A DNA stretch of 64,000 nt from Mytilinidion resinicola (taxonomy: Eukaryota; Ascomycota; Dothideomycetes; Mytilinidiales; Mytilinidiaceae): NCBI RefSeq assembly GCF_010093595.1, contig NW_022985450.1, forward strand, positions 691,188 to 755,187, given 5' to 3'. Below the pieces are notes generated by a model that saw only the letters and a list, made by a program, of their open reading frames with translations, ran no database searches and was not told where the DNA came from. A program made the translations under genes and the position numbers. Below are positions 1-13,700 of this stretch, one piece after another. The first letter of the stretch is position 1; every line of letters starts with the position of its first letter.

Positions 1-2866
1 AATTAGCCCTCTCTCTTCATCGCAGTATTGTGAGTTTCCGTAAGAGTCTTCACAGTTGCATCCTATTTGACTACCTACAGCCAATCACGTCGACACAAGA
101 CTACTCACACCCAAATTTCGACTTTCAGAATGAAGGAAAGTGGTGACGGGGATAAGCTGTAATACAAGACTATCAGGAAGGCGGAAGCGGCAGCTTCCCA
201 GCGCTAGCTACTTCACTGGGCAGACTCCGAAGTTTGATTTAACGGTTGCTCATGGCCAACCAGGCTAAAGAAGGGTATTAGCACCCGATCTTCACTTCGA
301 AGTCGAATACGCCTGGGTGTCGATGGCGAGCCGTACTGTGCCTAGGTGGGCGACTTGCATATCCCTCGTTCAATTACGAGTCCGGGTGGGTGACCTCCGG
401 ATCAATTCTGCTCTTCACCGGAAATCGCAATCCTAGAGTTTGACCGGAGGAGCAAATCTGCGTGCAACCAATGAGACAGTAAGACTGCAGCCCACTCCCA
501 GAATTCAGTTCTTTTGATGGCGACCGCTATGTCCCGGATTACATGATGAGCCGTAATGTGGATGACTTGCATATAACTCGACCAATCACAGAATCTGGCG
601 CTCAGAGAAGGAGCCTGAGGCCTTTATGCGGGTGCCAAGCATACCCCAGGTCAGCTCCTGGAAACGGGTGGAGTAGTGTCGAAGCGATGACACGTGGCAG
701 GCTCTACGAAACTTGCTCGCAGCCAATGGTTCGGACATGCTTCCGATTTTCGGCCAAATCTGAAAGAATGAGCCGCGATTTAGCTACGCCGTTGAGTGGA
801 CGGGTGGAAACAGACTACAGATCCATTGCTCTTCCAATAGTAGTTGAAACGCCTGACTAGGACTCGTAAGATCGGAATAAGCCTATCTGCACTCGGTCCT
901 CAGCAATCAACGTCTGCTTTACCCTGTCATTCCCAGCGCTACATGAACGGCACTCGTAATCAGAGGGACCTAAATATGCCACGTTTGGGCTGATGGCTGG
1001 CACGGTACTTTGTGAGGTAAGCTTGTTACTGCTCTTCGTCATGATCACTAGAAGACTCGAGCGGACGACATGGCCATTATCTACTTCCGAACTTCGACTC
1101 CCAATCTACAAACCAGGGAAAGACATTACTCTATCGTCAAAGACGCGATGCTGGTGCTTGGCCTTGCTCTCGTCACTTTTGGGATCGAACAGACTGAAAA
1201 AGTCTGAAGCGATGGATGATGTAGGAGTGTACTTTTTTTTTTACCACTCATAAAGCTATGAGATCGTCGTTCGCTCTAAATTTTAGGTCTTTGTCATCTT
1301 CTAAGGAAGTGTTCAAACTGTCGTAACTCAAAGGTGGAATATTAAGGCTGTTGACTGACTATGGAGCACACTCGTCATGCTTTGGTTTTACATATTTTTT
1401 CGCGAGCAAAAGTTCTAGACGAGGCATCAAGGCGAACGCGGTTAGATCATAGATGGGTATAGAAATCTAACCGCAAAAGCCATTTCAGTTTAGCCGGCTG
1501 TATGCGCGTTGACTGGAGATGAAGACGGAGAAGTTGAGCGGATGATTCTGAAGTGGCCAGCCAAACCAAAGCACTATGCTGTCACTTGATTTTCCTTGCG
1601 ATTGAGGTTTGGGAACGATAACCGATTCGATGTCAACAATACCAGCACAACGAGTGAGCCTCAGAGTGTACGGATGACCGCGATAAAAGGGTAAGATGAA
1701 GCAGCTTCCCTTGGTAGGCTTGAAGCTGAGCTTGACTGGTGCTAGTTCCATGGTGTACATAGGACGGTAGGACCCATAAGCTCGCAAGGAATTTGACTGC
1801 ACGCAACTTTCACTTTCCACGAGCTAGCGGGCGGGCTGGTTATAACTGACGTGGAAGCAGCACTGATGAGCCTTCATTTGAGGCTGTGCATGATCTTCTT
1901 GGACGTGTTCAGCTACTTATGCGAGCATGAGAAAGTTAGCTCAGTGGGTTGGGATGCAGACTCACTGGTTAAGTCGTTCTTGGTTAGAATGTGTTTACGA
2001 CCAACGAGATCAAATGAGGAATGATAGAGACCAATGAAATCCAAAGTAAGTCACTCGAGGCCATATTGCAGTTCTCAGTGAACGCCCCAAGTCATTGATT
2101 CATAGCACACGGAGGCGCAATTTGGGGCAGTGCAAAACGCCTTGCATAAGTTCAGCCAACCATGAATGAGATGGAATGTACCCTAGTGTATGAGGGTCAG
2201 AAGCGCTCCCGACTGACTGCTTGGGATCAGTGAGATCGAAAACAGGTTGCGCGCGCCCTCATTTCAGTTCTCAGGGTGGAAAGCATCATGCATAGTGTGA
2301 GCCGTAATTTGGGGCAGTGCACACTTCTTGCATATCGTGGGCGAGGCTGAGTTGGAACGAAGACACGCCAGGCAGCGCTGCGGTAGGGTCTACTTGCAAC
2401 CAATAATACCACAAGAGGGTCGCCGGCACCTAAATTTCAGGTTCGAAGGCTGAAGAGCCTCAACACTTTCCTCCCTAGTTAGTTGAGCCGCGATTTACCT
2501 AATCATGGGGCCTTGCGTTATCATTGGATCCTTAATTGCATTCGACTTGAGAAGCAGCGCCTGTATATACATACTCTAGAAATGGTCCTGCACGTGACCG
2601 GAAAGATTTCTGAAGTCACATACCTTAGAATGTCGTGGCCGCAATCTTCACCCGAAATATATGTTAGGAGAGTATCAAAACGATGACTCATAGACTTGTA
2701 CTCCTATAGCGCACACGTGAGCTTCTGGCTGAATGAGATTAGCGATAAATATCTCGATGATCGGATGCTGGTATGCACGATGGTACTTTATTGCTTCAAA
2801 TCAATAGAGAATCAGAGATAATATAAAACTATCACATCACGTTAATAAGGCTTAGATTCAGTTGAA
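1..2866. repeat. gene-free region with degenerate dispersed repeats
   Basis: No convincing coding region is seen. Several diverged copies of a short block recur near 331-365, 549-590, 2115-2160 and 2300-2345, each built around a core like GCCGTAATTTGGGGCAGTGC followed by a CTTGCATA element. Similar text recurs in the 10.7-14.4 kb region. The longest open frame (1485-1820, minus) has no recognisable domain and is not called. It is probably mutated transposon or satellite remains. Confidence 0.5.
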
Positions 2867-5800
2867 TTAGTTGAGGATGTTCGGAATCTTAGTCGCGAGT
2901 GCTGATTGCGCGGCTTGTTGCTCTTGTTCTTCTTGTTGGCGCAAAGGATGAAGGCAAGTCTGCCCCATCTTGGATTTGTGGTGATTGTCCAAGATGTCCG
3001 AGCGGGAAAAGGCCTTGCCACAACCCCAACGGTCTCCATTTTTCAAAGGCCCACTGCAAAAGTAATTCTTCATGTGCCCTTTCTCGTGACGGATGCGATC
3101 GCTGTCCCGAACGAAGCTTTTCCCACACTCACGACATCTATAAGGCCGCTCAGTTGCATGGGTCCGGAGGTGCGACGCCAGGTTGTTACTTTTCGAGTAG
3201 ATTTTGGAACAATGGTGGCATTTGAATTCCGTTTGTCGGACTCTTTTCGTCTTAGGCGGTCGTCGCGGTTCCGCCTCTGGCTCCGACTCAGAGGCCTCAA
3301 CCGGTGCCGCCACGGCTTCCTCTTCGGAAGTTTTGTTTGCCATGCTCTGTTGAACATCTTGATCTGTGGGAAACTCCTGATCTTGAGCATCTGGGACTGG
3401 ATGGGTCTCCTTCACGTGACGATCTCGTTCTCCCGCCGATAAGAATCCAAAAACGAAACCTGTGCAGGATTCATCCATACACCGGAAAGGTCGCTCATGT
3501 TGTGTGACGTGTCTGTCTCGTTCTTCGGTGGACTGGAAACCAGTTGTGAAGAACACACAGCTAAATCGCGGGCATTTGAAGAGAAAATCGCCGTACTTTT
3601 CCTCAACTCTTTGCCGGATGGAAGGCTCGATCGGAGACGCCAATGTTGCTTCTAGTACTTTGCGAACTGTGCCGACGGTGTCAACCAAATCCAGAGCAAT
3701 TTCTTCCTTTTTCATGTTTCCGAAGAATCTTAGCTGTTTCCTTGATGAGACTACTGCTCTCTCAAGTTCGTCGTAAAAAGGCAATGATTTGAAGGCCTGG
3801 AGTTTCTCGCTCGTTCGTTTTGATATTGCAAAGTTGGTGCTTGGGGAAGTCCAATGCTGGTCGATAAAAGCCTCTAAAGATTCCATGAGCTGTTTCATTT
3901 GGCGTTCGTAACTAGCTTCATTCGAAATACCAGCCTCAAGATGCCGAATCCAGTAAAGCACAGCGTAGTCCATGAAGACGTAATCTCCGTCCAGAACACG
4001 AGTTTCGGAGGGCGGGTCCAAAAACGCAGGGAAGTTCAAGTAGTCAATACACAGGGTCGCCAACTTCATATCTTCAGCTACTAGATCGACATGGCCTTCG
4101 TCAACTAGGAAGCTGTTCGATTGGATTAGCGAATACGTCGCCAGACCAACGCGAGAGATCTCTAGACTTACAATTTTGCGGTCAAATGAACCAGCTCCAG
4201 GGTGCCATCTGATCGTAGCTCCACCAAAGACTCACAAAGGTCTTTTGGGGCAACCACGAACTTGCGACGTTCGAGCTCAACTGACTGGTCGTCCAGATTG
4301 ATCGATTTTACACCTTGTATTTCGTGCCATTTGAGTGGTCTCTTTGCGCATACCAGCAATCCAAACAGCATTAACGCATCCTCCATCCGCGAACGAGAAG
4401 CTTGTTGGTTTATTCTGACCATAATTCGGCGGTAACTTCGGTCTAATCAGCCAAAAGGCCAAGCTAGATCTATGTGGACTTACGCGGCATTGATCTCCTT
4501 TGGAAAAACGTTTGGTTCAAGTTCTTGGTCCAAACCGACCATCGAGGTTTGGCCTGACAAGTTGATCCATATCAACTTTGCGAGCAAGAACATGCCTTGT
4601 TGCAGGTTAGCAATCAGCATAGATCAAACGAAGAAATTGATCAAAATGGACCTTTGACGGAGCTAGCCACATTACTAGCTATAGTCCTTTCCCTTTCGTC
4701 TGAAAGCTTGAACAGGTCTTTGAGATTATTAGCCTCTACTCGGCAGTATTCTTCAATGTCGCCCTTGTTGTCGTCGGTTGTAATTTTGATAGAGGCAAGG
4801 CCCGAGAAGTCTTTTCGGGCAGCGCTATCATCTTGGCTGACGAAAAGACAACGCAACCTATCGGGCTCACTGGATGGAAGATCTTCAACCAGCTTTCTGA
4901 ACCATTGGGCGATAATCTTTCGCTCCGCTCTAGAGCATTCGTCCAAGCCGTCGACGATGATATAGGCAGCCTTGCAGTTTGCGAAGGCATGGACTAAAAG
5001 CTCTTCGACAAGGCTTGGTGAGGTTAGGACTGGCTCAACGCTGTCGCAGCATTTTTGATAAAGGTAGAGCAGTAAGCCTTTGTCTTGCTGAAGGAGTTGT
5101 GCTAGCAAAGTACGAGCAAGCGCGATGAAATTGTCTTGGCTGGGTTTGTTGTGCTTGCAATAGAAGAACAGAGTTACTGGCTTAGACGCGAGCTTTTGCG
5201 TTTCCTCTACAACGAGGGAAGCGAGTACGCTTTTTCCTATCCTATGTTAGAGTCCCGTTCCAACAGCATTCCTAGCAGTTAGAGGCTCACCTGCTCCGGG
5301 AATACCGTTGAGCCACAGAAGCGGGGGTATCGTTGCGTACTGAGGATCAAACCACTTTTTGAAGGTAGGATTGACTAAGAGCCACCTTCCGGTGCCAGGG
5401 TAGTCTGCCCTTATTTTGGAAAGATGGTATTGATCGGTGTCGATAGAGGTGGCTCTAAGCCAATTGTACACGGAATGTGATCGGCGTAATTCCTCGTTCT
5501 TGATCTCGGCCTCAAAGCGGTCGTTTTCTATAAGCCTCGACTCCCTAAAATCTTCGATCTGGGAGAGAGTCGCTTGATTTTCGATCAAACTCCGATGCCG
5601 GGACATATTGGAAATAATGCCGGAGAAACGAGACTTGTAGGTCTTCCAAGTTGCATCGAACATCTGCTTCCATACTATACAAGACGATTTAGCAGACTAT
5701 GAATGATCAGGAGCAACTGTACTCACGCGGCTGTTGGAAATATGCCAATGCTATCCGATGAAACTTGAGTATGTCTTCATACATCAGAGAAAGGACTTGG

Positions 5801-6346
5801 ACCATATGTGGTTTGCTATGGAAGAGATCTTGGTACTGCAAAAGCAGAGGCAGGCTTTCTCCGATATTCTCATATGTATCAAGCAATTCTGTGAAGGCTT
5901 CGGCGTAGGCGCTCGCCACCTATTTGTAGGAAGTAAATCTTTATCCATCAATTGCACGTGAAAGATCATACCTGTAATAAAAGTTTGATAGGGCCCTATC
6001 CACACATCAGCTTTGAAGTCATGCAGTGAGAATACAGGTTCATTGACACGTAATCCAAGTTTGCAAGGAAACGCGTATAAATTACCCAAACAAATGCCAC
6101 AAATTCACTGCTATTGCAGAACACCTCGACAACCTTTCCGTATTGCTCAATCGCCTCCAGGAACGGCTTCAACCGGTTCAAGTTCTGCAGCCGGCGTTGC
6201 GAGTGTTGTTTAGCTTGTAACTCTGCGATACTCTGTTTCAGGTCACTAAAAGTCGTCATTTTGAAGTTGTTCTGGTCTTTCTTCTTGAGATTTTTCTTGA
6301 AGTCTTCTAAGGTTCGATCAAAGGCTGATCCTTGACTGGTAGCCAT
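2867..6346 (-). CDS. NACHT NTPase with DUF7708-type N-terminus and C-terminal C2H2 zinc fingers
   Basis: Exons 6346-6086, 5995-5972, 5919-5727, 5674-5291, 5236-4652, 4595-4484, 4435-4172 and 4112-2867 join in frame to 1022 residues. The N-terminal 240 residues match the fungal DUF7708 pattern (GPIKLLLQ then LLLQYQDLF). A P-loop, GIPGAGKSVLAS, lies near 283-294 and a Walker B-like IIVDGLDECS follows. Helical linker sequence comes next. The C-terminus carries C2H2 or C2H2-like fingers near 790-845, 906-926 and 934-954, then a divergent one to about 995. Known family members are fungal STAND/NLR-like proteins, in which the P-loop module acts as a nucleotide switch. The fingers replace the usual ankyrin or WD repeats as the presumed ligand or nucleic-acid sensor, which is inference. 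Exon 2 is only 24 nt. No break is seen. Confidence 0.9.
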
Positions 6347-7176
6347 CGCGCATCAAGTACACCTGCTTGTCGGCGTCAGAGGCTCTCCAATATGCTTGCG
6401 ACGAACTGAGCAAGATGTAAGCTCATCAGTTTGAACGATGGGTAGACTTCCCAACCCATCTTTGAGGCTCTCACCTAACACTCTTACGTGGAATTAGCAT
6501 ACATACCTTCGTCCCACAGTCAGAATTCAAAGTCAACGAAAATCATGTCTCGGTCCTTAATGATTTCCCGCTGACAGCTTCGTGTAATGTGGCCGCGGCA
6601 TACTTGCAGGATTAGAAGGTAAGGCTGCATCCAGGCAGAACCGAGGACTTTCAGCCTGGTCATCGCTCAGCCCCCACCCAATTTCTACAGCGTGCAGGTG
6701 GCACAGCCTAGACCGGTGAGGCTGATAGCGAACGGACCTCAGCAAGTCCTCCTCTCCTGGTTACATCTCTGAGTATGCCTCGTTGGCAATGTTGAGGGAG
6801 TAAATTGTCTAGCTTGCCGTCACATAAGGAAGTGCAGGTGGAGTCCTGGCCGCAATCTCGAATATTCTTGCTAGTCATCTTTCGCGTTAATTAGTTAGAA
6901 CTAGCTGTGCTTAGTAAGTAGCTTCATTTTCTAACCCATCATCACTCACCACCACCTAGACACCTTTTTAACGAATACGTCGTTACTCTAGCGGTAGCTC
7001 ATATTCATTGACTTTCCAGAATACTTGTTCTCGGTTCCGCGCGTGCGGATTTTGACTTTATTTACCTTCAATTTACCTTTGTTCAGGAGAGCCGTTTTAC
7101 GGTATCAGCGTCGTCAAATCGAAGTAATGAGAGCAATTCTCATTTCATCAGAAATATTCATGCTAGAGCGGTCGTA
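6347..7176. other. intergenic region between divergent genes
   Basis: This is a divergent spacer serving as promoter region for the NACHT-C2H2 gene (minus) and the SNF2 gene (plus). I see no gene, repeat or clear motif in it. Confidence 0.5.
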
Positions 7177-10100
7177 ATGGGTTCAGTGGAATATTCGTTG
7201 AAACGGCTATGGCCATTCGGAGACGAAGAAAGCACTACCACTTCGGCCACATCCACGCCGCCAGGTCCTCAACAGCTAAGCGAGGCAGTAGAATCTGTAG
7301 GAACAAGACGGATATGCTTTGGAAGTGTAAATGAGACTGCGTTTGTACGAGCGCTCCTTCAAGCTAACCTTCTCCAGATTGTTGACGCAAAAGCGCAAAT
7401 GCGGAGTTTCTCACAACACGTCCCTAAGGGCTCAGTAAAAGCCTTCTCTTTGGGCCAAGAGGGCGATTACTACACCTTGGAGTATGGAGGACACCATGTT
7501 GCTCGTTTAAGCAAGGGGTTGTGCAGCACCCTTCGCGCGATCTCTACTACGCAACAGGTCCACTTTCGAGCATTTGTGCTAGAAAAGGACTGCAGAATAG
7601 CAGAGAGAAATTCTACGAACTTTGCCATGGAGCTCAACGTATACGGCCCTAGAAAAGGTGCTGACGAAGTGGGCAAGATCTTGTCCAAACATGGCCATTT
7701 TCTGCAAAAGCCGCGGTACGGAACGGAAGGCATTGAATACTACAACCCGCATTTACTTCCACTAGACGGACATTTGGAACAAATTGCGAACGAATCATTT
7801 GACTTGCCAATGGAAGACTTTGTGGAGGTCCCGAGCTCGGGAGTGCAAAATGGGCCAAAAGACTTGGATTCGGCGGAGCTTGACTCGATTCTTGATTCGT
7901 TATCACACAACGTCACGCTGCGAGAAATACCGGTCGATCGGCGCATAAAGAGTGTACTTTTACCGTAAGTGTTGTTCAATCGGGGGTTACGATACACTTC
8001 TAACACGCTTCTGCATGATACAGCCACCAAAAGGAAGCAATAGACTTCATTTTCCAACGAGAGATTGGAAAGGTACCATCCGAATTGAGCCTCTGGCGAT
8101 ACAACGATGTCGACGCGGATGAGCCTTTGTAAGTACCCTTTCTTTCCGAATGCCTGTGCACGTCCATTTGGATCTGCTTGAAGCGGCACCACTGCCAGGA
8201 GATACCCCGTTGTCAGCAAGCCGGTCGGTCAAGAGGTAGCTTGGATTTTGCTATGCAAAGTTTTACATAGCACCTAGTTTCTTGGAACTCTACGGGAATC
8301 TCCCAAGCAGCGGCAAAATGAGTGTGCACAGACTCATGTTTTATCACTACATGCTAGATATCCCAAGATGAGGATCTAAATAACGAGTCTAATCCAGTTA
8401 TCAACACGTCTTCAGTGGGGCAAAATGTCCAAAGCAAGATGAGGCCAAGGGTGGTATTATTGCGGACGAAATGGGGCTGGGAAAGTCATTGGTCATATTA
8501 TCCACCATTGCTGGCACTCTTGACCGTTCAGCAGGCTTTGCAGCCCAAGAAAAGCAGGTCTTGCGACACCAAGCCGCGAGAAAAGTTCCATCAAAAGCAA
8601 CACTCATCCTTGCACCCTCTTCACGTAAGTAATGACAAAGTGCAATCCAGGTTTGCTGGACGTGGAGTGCATTAACTAGGCTCTAGTCTTAATCGACAGT
8701 TGGGTCGAAGAAATTCGCAAGTAGGTTTTTTCTAAGGCCTAACTGAGCCTCGCGAAGATTCAAGCTTACGGCACGAGTAGACACGCTTATCCCGGAGGCC
8801 TGTCATTTCACAAGCACCTTGGTCCATCGAGGCACGCGGAGACGGCTCTGCTTCGTGAGCGAATGATAGTTTTTACCACTTACGCGACCGTTGCCGCAGA
8901 ACATTGCCGCGGTGACAGTCCATTAGCTAAAATTGACTGGTTCAGAATCGTACTGGACGAAGGTTTGAGCTTTCAGATGAAATCAACTACTTGAACTCAT
9001 CGTCTGACGCCCTTCTTAGCTCATGATATCCGAAATCGGCTCACAAAACAGTTCCAAGCTGTTACTAGTCTCTCGGCACAACACCGCTGGTGCCTGACCG
9101 GCACACCAATTCAGAACACCCTCGAAGACCTCGGAGCGCTAGTCTCGTTCCTGAAGGTACCAATCATGGAACAAGCACCAACATTCCGCAAATTCATCAT
9201 GAATCCGATCAATTCAGCGTCCACTTTAAAGGCTCGCTTTCAGAATCTTCGAACGCTGCTTCAAACAGTCTGTCTTCGAAGAACCAGAGATCTCCTAGAA
9301 TTAGGGGAGCCTATTGAACAAAAGAGGAGAATAAGCTTCACGCCGTCAGAACAGGCGCAGTACGACGCTTTGTTCCAACAAGGTAGAGAAGCGATTGACA
9401 GAGTAATAAGTGGACGCAGTGGCAAGAAGGGCAACATAAACTCTACAATGCTCGAATATCTCCTCCGCCTACGCTTGTTTTGCAACAACGGCAACTCAGA
9501 GGCTGTACTGCAAAAGGACATGAAGGGAGTTCCGGCGGATCCAGATGAACTATTGACTTATCTCCAACAGCATGACCGGAACATCTGCATGTATTGTTCC
9601 GGGGTAATTTATTCCATCAACGACTCGTCCGAGACCGACGGGGGGGTGTTTTTATCGTCTTGTTGTCATCTGGTCTGTCGAAACTGTATACCTCATCATC
9701 GAGCGCAAAAGGACGGCTGCCCAAGCTGTGCAGCAGAAGGAAGCGTGCCGATGCGCGCCGAAGTGTTATCAATTGGTGAAGTCCAGGCGGAGGGGCCAGG
9801 TGAGCCTCGCTGGACCGAGCATTATCCCTCCAAGCTGTTTAGGCTTTTGTCCGACCTTCGTCAGGATCCTACGCACAAGAGGTAACCGCTCCTGCTGCTG
9901 TATCAAATTACGCTGGCTGACCTTTGAAACCTTAGCATCGTATTTTCTTCTTGGAAAAAGACACTCGGTGTCGTTGGCAAACTTCTGGACATGCACGGAA
10001 TACGTTACGATATGATCGATGGCACGCTTTCGCTACGTAAGCGCATCAAAGTGTTAAAAGATTTCCGGTCCTCTGATGGAGCGAACATCTTGTTGATGAC

Positions 10101-10745
10101 GCTTGGGACTGGTGCAGTAGGGTGAGTAGTTCTTTCGTACAGTCTTTCATCGTAGATCTGTGTATGCCTTCCGGCCGGCGCCCGTGGTGGCCTAACGGGT
10201 TAGCGATTATCCACACTGATTGGCCTCCACCTTTTTCACAGAGGGTTCAGAAGACCTGAAAGCACCACAAGCAGCAGTGAAGGATGTACACAAATTCCTG
10301 TCGAGGCGCCGTCTACAGTTTCTTGCAAATTAACATTGATTTACAGACTCAACCTAGCGATAGCATCACGTGTCTATCTCTTAGAACCGCAATGGAACCC
10401 GCATATTGAATCTCAGGCAATCGGTCGAGTCCTTCGCCTTGGGCAAACCGCCCAGGTCGTGATTATTCGATACATCATGGCGAATACCATCGAAGAGGTG
10501 TGAAAATTCCACGCTACGTTGTTGCACTTGTACTAAGCCCATCTCTAGAGCAATATTCTCTCAAAACAGGAGCGAAAACGCCAATTGGCGGGAGGAGGAT
10601 TCCGCAATGGAAAGACCGTGCAGCCCGACAAACTTCACGCGCTACTGGTAAGTTTGGTCGATGATTTTAGGAGAGTTGTGTCTGTACTAACTCCTTGAAG
10701 GATGTTTTTGATGTTGATTTGGCCCCGAAGTCGTTGGATGCTTGA
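7177..10745 (+). CDS. SNF2-family DNA-dependent ATPase with RING finger (Rad5/HLTF-like architecture)
   Basis: Exons 7177-7964, 8024-8128, 8398-8624, 8687-8720, 8781-8962, 9020-9881, 9936-10121, 10347-10497, 10549-10647 and 10701-10745 give 892 residues in frame. Visible motifs are helicase motif I DEMGLGKS near residue 321, DEAH at the exon 5/6 junction near 445, LTGTPIQN (motif III), and a RING finger near 634-675 (CMYC, CCHLVCRNC, CPSC) inserted between the helicase lobes. After it come SSWKK, LLMTLGTGAVGLNL and QAIGRVLRLGQT (motifs V and VI). Such proteins translocate on double-stranded DNA, and the RING suggests ubiquitin ligase activity in repair or chromatin work, which is a family inference. 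Introns 2 (269 nt) and 7 (225 nt) are long for this locus. The protein is predicted to be nuclear and complete. Confidence 0.92.
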
Positions 10746-13700
10746 TCTGAGGTGGTGGGTAGATTCCGATGTGTCTGTTCGATTGGTGGTAACATGGAAT
10801 ATACTGTGGGCCGCATTACGGCTCTATTATTACTTCTATATCCTATACTGGATGGCAATGAAGATTGAGACTGCGCGACAGGCGATGCTCTCATGCCTCG
10901 ATTGGTTGCAAGCGGCGTGTTCAGCCTTGCTGGTGGTTTGGGGGCCGAAGCCGGAATTGGGACATGGGGCTTGATGACCTGGAGAATTACGGCTCAACAC
11001 TTCCACGCCCCGTTTTACCGCGCCCTTTTACATTCTCGTTTGGGGCAACTTACGAAAACTTGAAACTAGCCACCGGCAATGCTCTCAATGCCTCATTGGT
11101 TGCAAGCAAGCACACAGGGCGTCTGAAGCCTTCAGCCCCCACATCATCAGTGGGGCTTGACTACCATAACCAGAGCACCTTGCATATTTCCGGTCAGATA
11201 CGAGCAAGACGACCTCAGCTTTGTGGATTTGGACGCAATCTTGACTGCACTTGGTTAGACCGAGATTGTACCACCAATAAGATCAGAAGATGGTTGCCCC
11301 CACCCGACCTTGCTTTCCTTCACCTGCATATTGCTGCTGCGTTTTGGGGGGGGGTGCAAGAGCCTTGCATGTCTTTAACCAATCATGATGCCAGATGAAG
11401 GCTTCGAGGTCCTTTGCTAAGCCGTAGTCTTCTAGTGCGGAGTGATATGAGGTCAACGAAGACGGAAACTGAAATCACGGTGCGGACGAACGCGTTTTGA
11501 TCTCATTGGATGTATCCCGGACGATCTAGCCTTTTCAGAACAGCGAGGCTGAGGCCGAGGACTTTTCGGTCAGGCTGAAGCCTGGTTCAGTCAGCTTTGC
11601 ATCAATTTAGCCTCATTGGACCATCGGTAGGCGAGAGAAATGCAAGAAGCCCCCGCATTTTCCTTCATTCTCTTTCAATCCAGCAGGCTGTTTGCTTCAG
11701 CGCATGCCTAGCAGGGAAGATTACGCCCGATCACGGTTCAACTATTCCCATACTCGATAGCCGTGTCTTAAAGTGAATACTAGAGGCAAGGAACGTCATG
11801 TTGACCAACTTGGTCACACGAAAGCAGGTGTTATTAGCGCATATTGTGGGTCTGCCTTGCTTGACACGTGACATTCTCTTTAGCTAACTAGACTTCGTTC
11901 TAGCTGAACGCTGGGAAGTAGCTATTGACAAGACAAACTCATATCGTCGAATGGATGCATGGATGTGAGGCAGACTTCACACGAAGCCGAAATCAAGCCG
12001 ATTCGAGATCAGGACTGTGGGTTCGTCAACTGTGGACTACATTTCACTTGCATCCATTACGACTCATCCTGAACGGCCCAATGAGCCGCCTAAGGCTCGG
12101 CCATCACACGAATTGAAAACTGAAATTGGGGGAGGGGAAACTTCTTTCGGTCCTATTGGTCTAATACGGCCGCCATGCTCTAGCCATCAGCAGTCACGAT
12201 AGCGTGTCGTCCTGCCTGCCCGCTACGCCTGATGGCCGCACTGGAACCGCCACGGAGCAGGCACGGGCACCGTCGTCCGCTAAGAGCTTTATTACGGCTC
12301 AATCTCATAAAAAATTCCTGTAAGGCAAACCTCGGCGAGACCTAAAAGGCGGGAGCGAGCAACCTTCTTGTGGTATCATTGGCCGGGCCCAAGCCTTGGG
12401 CTCTTCTGGAAGCCCTCTCTTCATGCACCTAGCGACACCCGCAGGAGGACTGTGCAGCCGCATCAGCTGCAGGACGCTGGCGACGATGATGCTGCCGGGC
12501 GTTCGAGATATTCTATCACTACCTAGAACTACAATAGGATAGACCTAGAAAGTTAGAGCGCGGAATGAAGGTAGAGGATCTTTCACAGAGCATTTGACAG
12601 AGCCTCACGGTCGACAGAGGCGGAAGGCTAAGAAGGGCCCATTGCTCTTTTCATCCAAGTCACGGCTCATACTTATCCTGTTAACTAGAACGTGAGAACT
12701 AAACCCTGGGCACAGACAACGCTCCTTTTCTGTCATTACTTGCGACAAATAAAAATATATCGAATCTGAGAAGCTTTAGCCAACACTGGTGGGTTCGACT
12801 GTGCATGAATGTAAGAGAGATCTAATCTTACTGACGCTTTACAGGTTTTCTTCCCGGTCTATCAGTTCTCGGGCCACCCTAGACGGTGTTGGACTGAATA
12901 CTGCCAAAGGATCTTGATAAAGGAAAAAACAACATCATTCTCAGTATCACGCCCAGGTTCACAAATCTCGCGTAAGACCTCCGTACTTCCCCAACGGGAA
13001 ATTTGAAACTTGGGTAGGAGCGATGCTATCATAGCCCCGTGATAGCAAGCAGGGCGTTTCAAGCCTTCAGCCACCCAGAAAATCACGGCTCAGCATTATT
13101 AGATGTCCAGCCGAAGAGGACAGTCTGGAAACTTGAACTAGGCTACAAGAGATGCTCTCATGGCCTGATTGGATGCAAGACGGGATTTCAAGTCTTCAGC
13201 CCCCAAGCTGTCACCTGGGGCATGAATGAGGTCTGCATCTCGTATCATCATTAGCTGAGCACACGCAAGGCTCTTGCACTGCCCCCAGATATGCAGAAGC
13301 GACATGCAGGTAAGAGAGAACTAGGTTGAGTGCAGGCAAGTTTCTCCTAACTTGATTGGCTATGAGCGAACGATCTAGCCAGGTAGGGACGAGGAGGCGT
13401 CCACATTCACGAGGCTGCGTCCACATTCACGAGGCTGAAGTCCTCTTGACCGGAAATATGCAAGGTGCTGCAAACTCCGGCTCCCGCTCAACTGAAATCA
13501 CGGTGCGAATGTACGTGTTTGGATCTTATTGGATGTATAGGGACGGTCTGGCCTTTGCAAAGCAGCAGGGCTGAGATCTTTTTGGTCAAGCTGAGATCTC
13601 ATTCGACCAGGCTGAGACCTTTTCAAGGAGCCTTGCATGGACCAGGCCACCATGGGTTAGCTGGAGCTATGGAAGAAGCTCCGCACTTCCCTTTATTCTT

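Noticed and set aside
1485..1820. 111-residue minus-strand frame
   Set aside because: No recognisable domain, no neighbours in a plausible exon arrangement, and it lies in degenerate repeat DNA.
8721..8757. 37- or 27-nt intron alternatives in the SNF2 gene
   Set aside because: The 60-nt intron 8721-8780 restores the conserved HAYPGGLSFHKHLG segment and keeps the total frame, so the shorter options were dropped.
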